A DNA stretch of 64,000 nucleotides from Crossaster papposus (Eukaryota; Echinodermata; Asteroidea; Velatida; Solasteridae), in contig JBAIAA010000746.1 of the NCBI GenBank assembly GCA_037893245.1, positions 186,001-250,000 of the forward strand, read 5' to 3'. The notes beneath the pieces are model-generated. The model saw only the letters and a list, made by a program, of their open reading frames with translations, was not told where the DNA came from and made no database searches. Positions 1 through 12,600 of the stretch are shown here, piece after piece. Position numbers and translations under genes: made by a program. Within the stretch, counting starts at the first letter, position 1; every line of letters begins with the position of its first letter.

Positions 1-210
1 GCAATAACTATTCTGCACGAGTGTAGCATTTCACTCTTTGCAAAATAGTTATTGCAGATAAACAGTTTCTGCTGTCGTTGGGGTGGAATCGAGTTTGGTC
101 AAGATGAAGATACCCAACTTTTGTTCTCATTAAGTCTGGTTGCGAGAGCAGGGTTTTACAGTTAATGTCAATATTTTATGCTACCTGCTTAGAAATTATG
201 ATAAGACTAC

Positions 211-593
211 TTAAAGGTAGGATACACCATTGGTAATTGCTTGAATTATCATTAAAGGGTAGATTTGGGGGGTTGCATTTCATAGAAAATATCATTTAAC
301 TGACCTGTCCGAAGTTTTACAATCATGGATGCCGAGAAAAGCACGAAAAACTGCGTTTGTTTTCAACTGGCATTGGGCAGTTATTCTTATGTTATCTTTG
401 TTTTTTCACGATCGCCGTCCGGCGATCACGAATTTTTTTTTTATAAAATTATATTTTTCGGAATAATTACAGGATATCTAGCGCAATCATTTTGCTGGAT
501 GCCTAGAATCATTATTTACTTTCAAATGAGTAAGATATTTCCTAATAATTCGGTAGTAAATATTTCCGATATCTGCAAATGGTGTACCTTTAA
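211..593 (+). mobile_element. Family A TTAA element, copy 1
   Basis: Begins TTAAAGGTAGGATACACCATT and ends GGTGTACCTTTAA: inverted ends next to a TTAA at both sides, with the right end slightly shortened. The interior carries the family's central near-palindrome (CGATCGCCGTCCGGCGATC) and the run TTACAGGATATCTAGCGCAA. No transposase. Confidence 0.85.
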
Positions 594-689
594 GCTACAT
601 GTACATCATCCCCTGAACTTGAGTATCATACTTGCAAAGTTTGGCTCCTTTCAAATGTCAACTGACTTAATTCTGGTAAATAACTAGCT

Positions 690-833
690 CGCAGCGAGCG
701 AGGCCGGAAATATCAGGGAGTGCTTAGACCCCCAGATGCCAGCCTGAATTTGTCTTGGTCGAGGTTCCTTTAAAAAACAATCTCGCGTCTGTGCCCGTTC
801 AATGTCACAATAATCCTGGCGCAAACTGGTTAA
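690..833 (-). mobile_element. Family F fragment
   Basis: Has GCGAGGCCGGAAATATCAGG, a GATCGAGTTTCG-like part and an end reading GGCGCAAACTGGTTAA. The far end is missing. Confidence 0.6.
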
Positions 834-3800
834 AAAAGGCAAAGTTTGGACTGCAGAAACTATGCTCTAATAAGTTCGACACATTATTGGTACAGAGAGC
901 TAGGCTACTTGTATAATGTCCCCATTGGTCAACAAGATACGATGGCCGTTTAAGAGATGCCGACAATTCAAACTTATCAGATTTGTTTTACAAGCCTATC
1001 AGTAAATCTTTTTCATGAACCGACTAGTGGTAAAACTGCATAATCATGAGAGATAAAGAACTTATACCCCTCAATAATGGGACTGCTCGATGATCACTCG
1101 TACTAATCTTGTTATATTCAGAGGTACTCAAAACTAGATTGCTTCCAACAAGTAATATTTATGCAGCAAAGCATCTGAAATTTATCCATCAGGAATTCAT
1201 TCCTAGAGTTTTGAAATGATAAAGTAGAATTCAAGAAAACGCTTCCATCTTTAATTCTTAAGGTAGGTTCATAAATGTACTTCACGGGAATGCTAAATTG
1301 GGAATGCTAAATTGCTACACGTGGTCCACTCAATGACACCTCTGGCAGCTGGCCATACATGTTATGACCCATATTACGACCACAGAGCACAGTCAAAGAT
1401 GGTGAATGTTTAGTGGAGGGAGGAAAACTGAAGGACCTATAGGAAAAACCCAGGAGAGTATCGATAACTAACTACTCGCATATATGGAACAGCTTGGAAT
1501 CGACCCAGCCTATGCATTGGCGAGAGACAAGTGCTTTAAATACACACTTGCCCCCACAATGTGTTCCACTTCTGCAGCACAAAACCTGCCGGGAACATCA
1601 AATTCGCCTCGAGTATAAATGATTTATGGACGATAATGAGGTGATTCTATCCCAATTTTGTTTTGAAATTTCCTTCCCACACCGCGGATCTTTCACTCAA
1701 ACTAATGGCTGGAATCTATACAGCACATTTTACCAAACATCAAGGTTCATGAAATTGTGCAAGCGTGCGAGATCAATCTTTCTTTTTTTTAAATGTGCAC
1801 GCTACTGACTCATGTGGTGCCTACATATAGGTGGGGGCAATGATGATCGTTTTCCTGCCCAAGTCTAGACAGGAACTCTGCACAGTCAAATGCAAGTTGT
1901 TTAACGACATCACGACCAGATTCGTTCTAAATTTAGCTTCCCGTGAGGGCCTCTTTATTTCAAACTGAAGAGGGAAAACTGAAGAGGGAATAAGGACTAA
2001 TTTGTATCATCTGCTTAACCTTTATAACGCTCAAGATCCCCATCCAGGCAAACTAACGACAGGTTTTGTTGGGATCTGTTAGAATAGGTACTGGACCCCG
2101 AAACTGACAGTCTTACCTGTACACTGGGTCTAAGCATACCTCCAGAATCAGATACATAAAGATTTAAACAACAGCCTTTTAAAGAGCCATTTTGTACTCG
2201 TTTTGGTTTTTCTTTTTATTCCAAGACTAATATTTCCATAACTTTCCACGAAACTGATGAAACAATTGAGGTTTTAGGTAGTAAAAGTAACAACATACGA
2301 GCCATTTGAAATGCTCATTTTTATTCCTGGGCGGGAATAACTACTTTGAGCACTACACTGGTGCAGGCTTTACAGGCACGTTCCTACTCTACTGGGACGT
2401 TTTTTTATGACTGGCACCGCTGTACCAACTGCTGAAAAGGTGAAAAGGCTAAAATAACAAGCTAATGGAGACACAACAGGATGTATTTGGCTGGGTATTG
2501 TCATCAATTAACAATCCAACAAATGAGCCGTGTGTGTGGGGGCCAGGGTTGTGTGCACGTTCTCCCTATGTGGGGCCAGGGGACCTGCCCAGCATGATAC
2601 CCAAAAAAATTGATAAAGGAAAGTTTGAGAAAGGCCCAGTCGTTGTTATGCTATTTGATACACTGCTTTGGAATCTAGTAAAAAATTCAAGAAAAAGGTT
2701 TTAATTTACAACAAAACAGTGGCTGGCAAATATGGTAATGATTTATTTCCAAACACCACCCCCAATTAATTAAATGTGTCTGAACTTAGGGAAGTCCAGG
2801 AACCAGACTGCACAAACAGCACTTTTTGTTTTTGGTTTATCCAGCTTCTATGAACACCAAACAGATCAGTGTCACGATATTTACTATAAAATATGAATCC
2901 TTAAACCCATCCGTTTCCGAAAACTAACGGTGTATTCACAAAAAACAGTGTATAATGGGAGAGACTTTCACATTGTTTTTGACTACTATCATGACTACCA
3001 GTTCCCACAAACTGCCTAATCTAAACTTATTTTTAGTAACACTTCAAAAAAAGAAAACTCATCCGCCCACCAATGTGCAAGACATTATATACACACACAT
3101 CATGAAATGCTGATGACCTTCCTGTTCTAGTATCCAGATATTAAAAACTAAAGTCTTTGCACATGTTTTTGTCTGTCCTAACCCAGACAACCTCATTAAT
3201 TTCCTCTGGTTTTAGGTTGGATGGAGACTTCAAGTCCTAGACCAAACTTGGCCTCTGTGTCCCTGGCCTTAATAATCCCTACATTACCTCAAACATGGTC
3301 TGTTTCCAATTGAGCCCTTGAACTGCAAAAGTTAAACAAAACCTACTCGCATTAAAATGACATTGTCTGGAAAGCTTTGAAAAAGACCCTCGTGCCCCAC
3401 CCCTTTTACAATGAAAATGTAAGGTAATCCAACCCAGAGCCCATACCACGCATGATGGCAAGTGCACAAGTTTAAACCCATCTGGCCTGTTGGAACCAGT
3501 ATACAGGGTGAAAAAAAAATGAGGTGGGAGGGGGGGGGGGGGGGGGGGAATCCATGTGCATGATTTATAGCTTTGACAAAATTACAGTTGAAAAATGGGT
3601 CCTAATTGCCCTAGAACGTGGAGGGATGCCATTTGTAAAATGGCTGCTTGCAGGCTCGTGAAGTATCACTTTTCGGGAGGCGAGTTTCTTTTGGTGTGAA
3701 TATTAAAAAATGTAATTGGCTAACCCACTAAAAATAGAAAAGAAATAGAAAGATAAAGACCAGGACAATAATCTGATTGTTGTTTGAGAAACTCCAGTGA

Positions 3801-4186
3801 TGTCGGTGTGCATGAAAATTGGTCCTGAACATTGTTGATTTTACACTGTTTTCAATGGGAATTGAATTAGGCTGGTGCACCCTATAAGCCCAGACAGATG
3901 AAATGTCATTAATACCTCACACACTGCACAGAGGTCCCCATTGTTTGAACATCATGAATGTGCAGCACCGGTAACCTAATTTGTGCAGGTTTTGTTTAGC
4001 CCAGCCCAGGGCAATGATTGAATGGTGGCCCTGCTTCTAACACTAACAGGTGAATGAATTAAAGCCTGGTAATGATAGGTTAAGACCTGGCTAACTCCAC
4101 CCCCTCCTCTCACCTCCCCCACACTACACCCAAGGAAATCCCAGAACATTTGGGGAAAAACTAAAGTGATGTATTTATAGTACACC

Positions 4187-4310
4187 ATTTTCTTTTGCTG
4201 TAATTTTCAAAAATTGATGGTTAGGGCTTTTATTATTTATAGTAAATATTGTGATGCAGACCTATTTTAAAGTTGTACACCAGACTGTGAATCTAAATGT
4301 CATTTATCCT
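4187..4310 (+). mobile_element. Family B fragment
   Basis: TTTTGCTGTAATTTTCAAAA followed by ATGGTTAGGG and TTTATAGTAAATATTGTG matches the left part of family B. Confidence 0.55.
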
Positions 4311-5854
4311 TATTTGTTTTTACTAAAGCTTTTGAAATTTCTTAAAGTGTATTACTTCTCAAAGAGCTTCTCCCCCCAAAAAATATCGTTCTTCAGTTTC
4401 AACTTCAAGAAAATCAACCCTTTTTTTTAGGTCACAACCGATCCGAGTTATGAACGTTAAAATGAAACAGACTCAAAAATCAATAGTAAACAGGCAAGCA
4501 ACTTGGAACAAAAAACCACAAAAACCAAAACGATTAAATCATCCCAATCTTTACAAAACCTTTTTTTTGTACAGCATTTTTCAATGGCATAATTATGAAG
4601 TGCAAAAACAAATAAATCAGCTGATCTGGGGGAGAGGGGAGGGGAAGATGCATGCCCGAGTAAAAGGGTTGTGACAATGGACAGAAAGGTATAACAAAAC
4701 ATTGGTTGGAAATACTAGTGTCTTATGAACAATGTGCTCGATGGCTTGGCATGGGTTTGATAATTTACCCAGACCCCAAATCCGCATTTATGACCTACCA
4801 GCCATAAACCACCTTCAATGTGAATCAACTATTAGCCATAAACCACCTCAATTAATGTGAAACTAGCTTGTGGGTTGGCCCTCATCAATCTGAAAATAAG
4901 TCTTTCCTGTCACTACAAATTTATGAGAGGATTTTCATGATACAATTAGGGCAGAGGGAGAGAGGGAAGGGGGGGGGGGGGGGTGATTCAGGTGAAAACA
5001 TTCAGTAACCTCTAGTATGATGTTTGTTTACATTAACCTGCTAGAGCTAGACAGTGTGGTTTTTCTAGTAATTTTCTTTTCTTTGTAAATTGACCCTCCT
5101 TTTCAACGGCTTTTTGTGTATTGGACCAGAGGTCATTTGAATATATACAACACATATCATGTAGGTTTCCTTTTCTGAAAAACTTGGGGGATAGGGTTTT
5201 ATAGTTTGGAATTGGATGAATATCTCTGACTGCACTTGCCTTTAAAAAAACCAAATTCCTCCACAACCATGAGTTACAAAGAAGAGGCGTTTCACTGGTT
5301 GCAGCACGATCGACCGATAGCGTAATGATCAACTGATAGCACAACATGATTGCGTACATTGACCGATTACGCCCAGATTCTTCTGTGCCCCCCCCCCTAC
5401 CATACTAGATCATGTAATGCCTAAGGATTTAGCACAAATTATAAAAGAAAAAAAAAATCGCGCAAGAATGGGATATCCGGTGTCTGGTGCTTCTACGACT
5501 GTCGCCAGTGACTCAGAATCACAGTAAGAGGAGGGGGGGTTTAAAGAGGGGACGAGTTCGAGAGGGGACGAGGAAAGAAAAAGGGGGGATGGGGAGGGGA
5601 AGAGGAAAGGGAAGAGGAGGGGAAACACACGTACAGCAGCACTCCCATCAAAACCAGACCAACTTCCTACAGCTATTAGTGTGGGACTCAATATACCAGT
5701 ACATACTTGTACTTGTCTGAAATTTTTAACGCACTTTATTTTACAGAATCTATTGACAACCTGCTTTGCAGACAATTGTGGGCCATGACTGTCTGCAATT
5801 TGCACCGAGAAACAGGAGCAGTGCATTGCAGGATACATTTATTTACAAACACTT

Positions 5855-6290
5855 CGCGAGCAAGGCCGGAAATATCTGTCAGCGACTGGCTCGCAGTGAA
5901 CAAGGCCGGAAACATCAGGGTTGTTTAAACGTTTCACGTTTAGAAAATGTATTTGGAAATTTATTTCATTCAACATCCAACCAATTACAGGATGGATAAG
6001 TGAGAGAAGACAATGTGAAGAAGTTACTATTTTAGGAGGTGGGAGGAAAACTAACTATATTCTGGGGGAAAACTAACAAAATCAAAACCCAATCTACATG
6101 TTGGTTGGCCTAGGCAGGATTCGAACTCGCAGGTCATAGCGGTAGACAGCGAGGACAAAAAATAACCTGTGCCAACCTGACTCCCAACCCACAGATTCCA
6201 TCAAGAACCCGTCTCTGATCGAGGTTCGTGAAAAACAATCCCGCGTCTGGGCCCGGTCAATGTAAAAATAATCCCGGTGCGAATTTAATC
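5855..6290 (-). mobile_element. Family F copy split by a SINE
   Basis: Left piece AGCAAGGCCGGAAATATC (doubled); right piece CTGATCGAGGTTCG and CCCGGTGCGAATTTAA. The SINE at 6031-6185 lies between them. Confidence 0.6.
6031..6185 (-). mobile_element. tRNA-derived SINE, inserted in family F
   Basis: The minus strand reads GGAGTCAGGTTGGCACAGG-like 5' sequence, then a B-box-like GAGTTCGAATCCTG, then the CCTCCCACCTCCTAAA tail shared with the SINE at 49392. Confidence 0.7.
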
Positions 6291-6755
6291 CGATTGTTGA
6301 GCTCTTAAACGGTATGAATAGAGGGAAAGCGAGTTGGGATTTCTGCTACATGTTGGAAACAAGTTTCTCCCATGGCCAAATTTCATTTTTCTCCCATCAT
6401 CCACCCATCCCACCCCCCACAACAGGTCAACTTTGAAGAGTGATTTACTTAAAACTTCAATCTCTGGTGCATGACTCACATCCAGGTCGGGCCTCGCTTA
6501 TAATCCCCAATTAAATTTCCCTCTTCCTGCAACGCAGGCCAAAACTTCAACTGCTTGGGTTTTTTCCCTTCAGTTTTTATATTTTTTGTCGGAAATCAAG
6601 TTCCGTTTAGGGATATCATTCATAAATTTCAAGGGAGACAGAACCCAGACTAATATCTCACGACCTAGAAATTTTGTCAGACTACTGGGGCTCATTAACT
6701 AAGCATTTCATTGAAGTTCAAAAAATATTTTGCCCTCGTAAAAATGTTGACGAGT

Positions 6756-7196
6756 TTAAGAAAGCTTGGACAAGATTAATGGTGCATTCCACAATGCTCG
6801 ACAAAGTTCAGCAAGGTGAAGTTTCATACTTTTCCCCTTGTTTGCATGAAGCAGACAACCATTGATCACTACTATTTTAAGACAGTGATGGAAGACCATC
6901 TTCTTTTTATTGTCAATGATCTGTTTTCTTGTGGTCCAATGCACTGTCCCCATATAAAACTCTTGAACTGCAGGGTTATTTTGAGCAAGATTCCAAAAAT
7001 TGGCAAATGAGGTTTTCATTATTGGTTTCCACCGAAAGTCACGTATTGGCTTTGCAGTCAACTCTGGGTCTTCAAGTCTATTAAGACCATACTCTGGTGG
7101 CCTCAAGATACTGTAGTTTCGGTCTTGAATACTGCCAAAATTGGTGGGTTGCCAGCCAAAAAAAACCCTGCTATCTTCCTTGAGTGACAAACTCAA
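6756..7196 (-). pseudogene. Unrecognised open frame, perhaps a transposase remnant
   Basis: 147 codons open on the minus strand; it starts at TTG, so no true start is seen. The second half has K-x-x-F-H-x-x-L-K-I-V-V-I-N-G-x-L-L-H, followed by a KLHLAELCRAL segment. This spacing recalls the C-terminal part of piggyBac-type transposases (FFHLLDL..VNA..L, then LELA). The likeness is loose. No TIRs were found around it. Confidence 0.25.
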
Positions 7197-8989
7197 GATT
7201 GTTTGACAGAGTCAAGTCTCTCCGATAAGCCACAGTATTTCCTGCCTCTTGACAGATAAGCCGAATGCATCCGATCACAGAGCAGGGTCCCCTGATTAGA
7301 TAATGTAACAGCTGGATCTAACTTGGATCCCTCCCCCCTTACAGCTTGCCAAGATGTGCTGGGCGAAATTCTTCACCTAAGAACTGATGTGCACATGGAC
7401 AAGCATCCACACATGTGCTCCACACCTTGCGCACGTGTAAACACAGCGAAAGCATGGTTTTCTCTCCAATAAAAGGTCTGCTAGACATACGGACAACATT
7501 TGCATCACCAACCAAAACACCACACGCTTTTCATCATTCATTCATTCATGTCAACTACAAACAGTCAAAATTGGCAGTTGGTGAGGTACATACATGTCAA
7601 CAATCGGGGGTCAAGCTTTTCATGCTAAGCAAAAACCAGCTGAATTATCAGTCACAACTCACAAACAATCAACATTACCTGAAACAAATCTGATTTGCAA
7701 CCCCGTTTTACCACCCAAGGAAGAATTGTCATGCTAAGCAAATGTTTGTGCTTGCATGTTTCATGAAATTGGCCCCAGGTGTTCTGTAGACTGCTACTTT
7801 CACACCTTTACTCAATGCCCATTTAATAAGAGTATTCAATGTCAGCATTCTTTCTTGCCAACAGAGAAGATTCTCTGCAATTGTTTGAGGGACAACAAGT
7901 TCTTTGTGAATGAGAGCAGAGCCCAACCATTAGCATAGGGAGTGGGGAGTAGGGTGATGAAAATTAAGCCCTAGGCTCAGGGTGTGAACGAACAACAGAA
8001 CCTGGAATGTCTCCATGGCGATTGACAAGTCGACGCTTACCAACCGTTTTGCATTGCAGAGATTTATTTGTTACGTTTCAAGTGCGAAACGAGGTTTGTA
8101 GAGGGCTCTTCAGTTCCATGTGAAATTTCGGTCACTCTCCAAATTCAAGCTTTTTAATTTGGTGAAAAACAACAAGCGTGCACTTTAAAAAACAAAAATC
8201 CCGCAAAATCTGTTCAAGTTACCATTATGTGACCAGTGCCACAAACAAGTGAAAATTAGTTGGTTGGAAAGCCCACAACATATTAGCTTTCACAGCTCCA
8301 TCGCCCCTCCTGTTCTGGAGATATGACGTTTGCATAATAATTACTTCCTTGGGGTTCAAATTACACAACTGAGAGAACAGGCTCTGAAATAGTTAGGTCT
8401 GCTGTAGAACAACAGAACAATGCACACATATTGGTCTTTTTTTCCCCGCTTTATTCATCAAAATCAACATTTCTGTGAATGAAACCTAAAGCCATAGGTA
8501 TTAGATACTGTAGGTCATTCATGACAAATGAAAAATCTCATTTTCACAAAATGTTCACTTTTTTGTGAAGCTGGTCACATACGTTTTTCAAGCCACAGGT
8601 CTACATTTTACCAAATATTTTTGAAAGTATTATTTAGCTTTTTCTTCCCTCTTTCAAACCCTCAAAAAAACCAAAATATCAAGACTCAATTTTTTGTTCA
8701 ACCTATCCACACTTGACACACTTCTCTATTACCTTCTGCACAGCCGGCCTGCACAGACCTCCCACCACATCCATTTCAACCACCAACACTCTTTGACATA
8801 CTCCCAATGATCTTAAAACACCACGCAATTTATTTTTGGTGTTATTTCTAAACCCCTGCTGTAGGGACAACCACATATATAATAACCCTTTTGGCCACCC
8901 GCAACCCAATGCACCACCAATGGTGAAAGTCAACACCAGGAACCAGAATCCGATCTGCTGCCCAATTTGTTTCACTATAAACTGGGATC

Positions 8990-9460
8990 AGGGGCCAATT
9001 TCCTGGAGCTGCTTAAGCACAAACATTTGCTTAGCATGAAAATGCTTTGTCAAATACAGGGTTACCTGTACATACTGTACATCCAAACCAAATTTTCAGG
9101 TGATGTACGTTTGTGAGTGGTTTTCAGCTAGATTTTGCTTAGCACTAAAAACAGAGGTTTGGCTGGTAAACAGTTTTTACTGAGCAAGATTTTGTTGTGC
9201 TAAGCATGTTTTGTTATGCTTGGCCGCTCTATGAAATTGGCCCCTGGTTTTGCTTAGCATGAAAATGGCTGGTAACCAATTTTACTGAGCAAGACTTTCG
9301 TGCTAAGCAATTTTGTGCTTAGCAGCTCCATGAAATTTTTCCCCTGGTTTTTGCTTAGCATAAAAAGGCACAGATTTTAGCTGTTAACCCATAGCAAGAT
9401 TATTTGTGCTAAGCCATTTTTTGTGTGGTTACCAGCAGCTCCATGATATGGGCCCCTGGG
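8990..9460. repeat. GCTAAGCA-type repeat cluster
   Basis: Three or four diverged units, each with GGCCAATTTC or ATTGGCCCC, TGCTTAGCA and GGTAACCA words in both orientations. Other pieces lie near 7620-7790 and 12050-12110. Confidence 0.75.
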
Positions 9461-9566
9461 CTGCCAAAACCAGCGCACTTCGTCATATAACACACTTGAT
9501 ATTTGCCAGAAAAGATTTGGAAACCCCAAGGAGCACTTAGAGAAATAATTTGTCGGTGAGACTTAC

Positions 9567-9656
9567 CGGGGTCACGGACGTTGATGAAAAAGATGTCGCT
9601 GGTGGCGTTGGTATTGGGCTTGATGACGTACTGGATGCGCATGTTGTCAATATCGT
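9567..9656 (-). CDS. ECM3: ECM3-like protein, exon 2 (end of CSPG repeat 12)
   Basis: A 90-base exon 19.6 kb downstream of exon 1. A pyrimidine-rich acceptor ending CCCAG lies just before 9656 and a consensus donor GTAAGT starts at 9566. Exon 1 leaves one base (G). Joined to this exon it reads DDIDNMRIQYVIKPN, so NFTQ at the end of exon 1 becomes NFTQDDIDN, the conserved turn of a CSPG repeat. The exon ends IFFINVRDP plus one base, again phase 1. The match of reading phase and repeat motif makes this a true exon and not a chance hit. It supplies residues 1674-1703. The next exon was not found to the left within the window. Confidence 0.9.
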
Positions 9657-12600
9657 CTGGGAGGAAGAAAAATAGCACAGGAAAGAAAAAAAAAGTTAAA
9701 TAACTGTTTAGAAATTGTTTTACCTTTAGGGCGCACCATGAAGAAGCGCAGTGCAAAAACCAGAAATGGAAAATTGATTGACAAAGAAAAACAAAAAAAC
9801 AAAAACAAAACCCAAGCACTTCAGCTTTCTAGAAAACTGAACAAATGTTATCAAGATCTGTCACTGGTATAGAGCAAAACTATTATTATTATTTTTGACA
9901 ACAGCCATCTTAGATTTGGCGGCCAATGGTAAGAAAAAGGTCAATTTTGTTTTAAAAATAATTCCATCGAATTCCTCATACCTAAAAATGGATGTATATA
10001 ACTACTTTTGACTGTTGCATGTACAGTAAATGCGATTTTGGTTATCAAAAACAACCAAACATGTTTTTTTGTGGAAGTCATGGTTCGTTTAGATGTAAAA
10101 ATGCATAAATCCCTAAAAATGTCCCCCACCCAAAAAAATTAATCAAATAAAAATTAAACACCATTTGTTTTCAGCATATTGAGGAGCTTTTATGAACTGA
10201 ATCTTGTGTGTGAAAATTAAACATCAAATTGTGTAGAGTTGTTCCAACCTTATTCTAGGCAGAATAAGAGATTTCCCGTCTCCATTTTCATCTTACATGT
10301 AAGTGCTGATTAATGGAACATTTTAAAAAGTCTTCTCCGAGGGGGGAAGGACACTTCCTGTGTATGTTCTAAAATAGAAGAATCTAAACTATAAAAAGCT
10401 TCCACTAATTTTTACCTGCAGCAGACACTAATTGCGGTTTCCATGTTTTCGGGCCATTTTTTAATCATTGCCTTTTTTTTTTAACTGGTACAAGAGGGTC
10501 CCAACATTCCAATCACGTTTATGTTGTTAACAGTGTTTGTCAGTACAAACAATAAATATCCTTGGTGGTAATTTGTTTTTTTATTTTTAAGAGCTACAGT
10601 TTGTTAACTTTGAACAAAAGCACCAAACCGCAGACTCTTGGGTTGGGCATTGTGGTTTGGAAAAAGTTGCAAAAAAACAAAAACAACACCACCAAAACAT
10701 TAATAAAGTTTTAGATTGCTGCTCTGCGGTTTGTTCATATATTTATGTGTATTTATGCCAGCCAGTACCATCCCATTGGCCCAGACTTATGAAAGCAAAT
10801 AAATCAAAAAGCTAGCAAACATTGGAAAAGTGCAATAAATCAGGCGATCTAGGCAGGCATAACAAGCCAGACTACAGCATGTCTCTGCCTTGAGTGGAAA
10901 AAAAACCAAAAAAAAAAAACCAAAAAAAAAAAGTCACTCAACACCAAAACTTGACCCATTACTGAATTTCTACTGATCCCCACCCTCCCCAAACCAACCT
11001 CACAAATAACATTTTACTTACACAACCCCGGGGCACTACATGTACAAGATAAAAGCTTCACATATATTGGAATGACACCGTCACCATTTTATCCTACAAC
11101 GTCCTACAGAACTAGTTTTACACACAGCCTCACTAATATTGGTCCCCTACAAGTGATTTTTTTTCCTCACCACCTGATCTGCAGCCTTTGGTTATATTCT
11201 CTTGTTATTATTGGCAACCCGCTTGCCTCAGTTTAGATTATAAACAACTCGTATAGAGGGTCACAATGCTGGAGAGTTATGTCTGCCATATTCACAGGAC
11301 CCAATGACCAGAGGGTGATAAACAAACAAGATGGACTGGGATCTCCAACAATGACTAGGAAGAATGGGTGAAAACCTACTTGTAGTATACACAGAATCAT
11401 GGTCATGTTGATTAGTACACGCCTGACCAGGAAACCTCAACAAATTGAAAAGTTTCAATTTGTGTCTTGCCACCGAAACTATAAGTCAAAACAACTTTAT
11501 TGGACGAGATGAGTCTCAAAATTGTTGGAATACATGTATGAAAGACGCACATCTTTGTGTACAAACTATTTTTTTCAAAGATTCAAAAAGTATGCAGCAA
11601 AAGCAAATGGTGTCTTCTACATTGTATCTCTAACCCCTGCTGAGGGGTGACAATAGAGAGGCAGTGTTGCCGTAGCAACCGAGCCAGGTAAGGAACAAAT
11701 ATTTTCACCTGCTCGGCCAGGTGGAGAATGTCTGCATTGTCCACTGCTGGACACAGATGACCACCGACTGACAAAAGCACACAAAAACCATTCAAACTCA
11801 ATTGTAACCATTTGGGTTAAGTGCATTATATTACTGGTCAGTTTTTTACACTACTCGACTAACCTCCAATTCTTCTAAAAAAAAACCACTACAGAAAAAG
11901 ATACAAGCATGATACAAGTAGCCTTCAATACAAATAAAGAGGTTGCATGATTCAGTTATGGAGATGTTTCATATGTGTCTAGATATCCCCCCCCCCCGAC
12001 CCCCCCCACCTTCCTACCCACCCATTTTGTTTAGTAAACCTAAAAAGAATTTTCATGCTAAGCATCTTTGTTGTACTTAGCAGCCCCATAAAAATAGCCC
12101 CAGTTAGCATTGACAGAAATTGAACACAGAGTTTAATGTGATTGTGTACTTTAGCTCAGGGTGTATCATGTAGGTCTATGTGCCTACTGCTGAGTTTATG
12201 CCCCCCCCCCCCCCCCCCCCCCAATTTAAAAAGCTTGAACTTTGTCAAGTTTTTCTCTCCTACTTTGAAGTGTTTCTTGGGTGTGAATCTGTCCAAGAGA
12301 CCTGAAGTGGATTTTGTTGGAGCATTCAGACAGTCTCAAGGTCTCGAGAGAAAAAAAAAAGCTGTCATTTCCTTTGTCCTTCGGAGATTGTTAATGCCAT
12401 ACTGTGGGAATCGCAGGTGTGAACAATACACAAATTACATGTACAATGTACTACCAAGGTTCCCATGAAAATGCTGTATTCATTTTTTTAATTTTTTTTT
12501 TCAATGTTATACCCCCTGGGGGTTTGTTCGAGTTTTTGTAAAGGCTTTGCGAGAATGTTACAAAAAAGCACACAAAAAAGCACAGAAGCTTTTTGACACT

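Larger units (their letters stand above)
1..9566 (-). other. ECM3: Intron 2 of the ECM3-like gene (5' part; continues left of the window)
   Basis: Begins with donor GTAAGT at 9566. I looked on the minus strand for Calx-beta coding exons with flanking splice sites and saw none, so the intron probably runs past base 1. Contents: family A copy at 211, family F pieces at 690 and 5855, a SINE at 6031, a family B fragment at 4187, poly-G tracts, an unrecognised frame at 6756-7196 and GCTAAGCA-type repeats at 9.0-9.46 kb. About 850-2450, 2700-4180, 4300-5850 and 7200-8990 hold no supported feature beyond simple repeats. Confidence 0.6.

Noticed and set aside
1405-1490. A fragment resembling the SINE tail (GAGGGAGGAAAACTGAAGG)
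   Set aside because: Too short and diverged to call.
8703-8975. A 90-codon minus-strand frame rich in Leu, Val and Gly
   Set aside because: No splice sites in phase with exon 2 and no CSPG or Calx-beta motif; probably chance.
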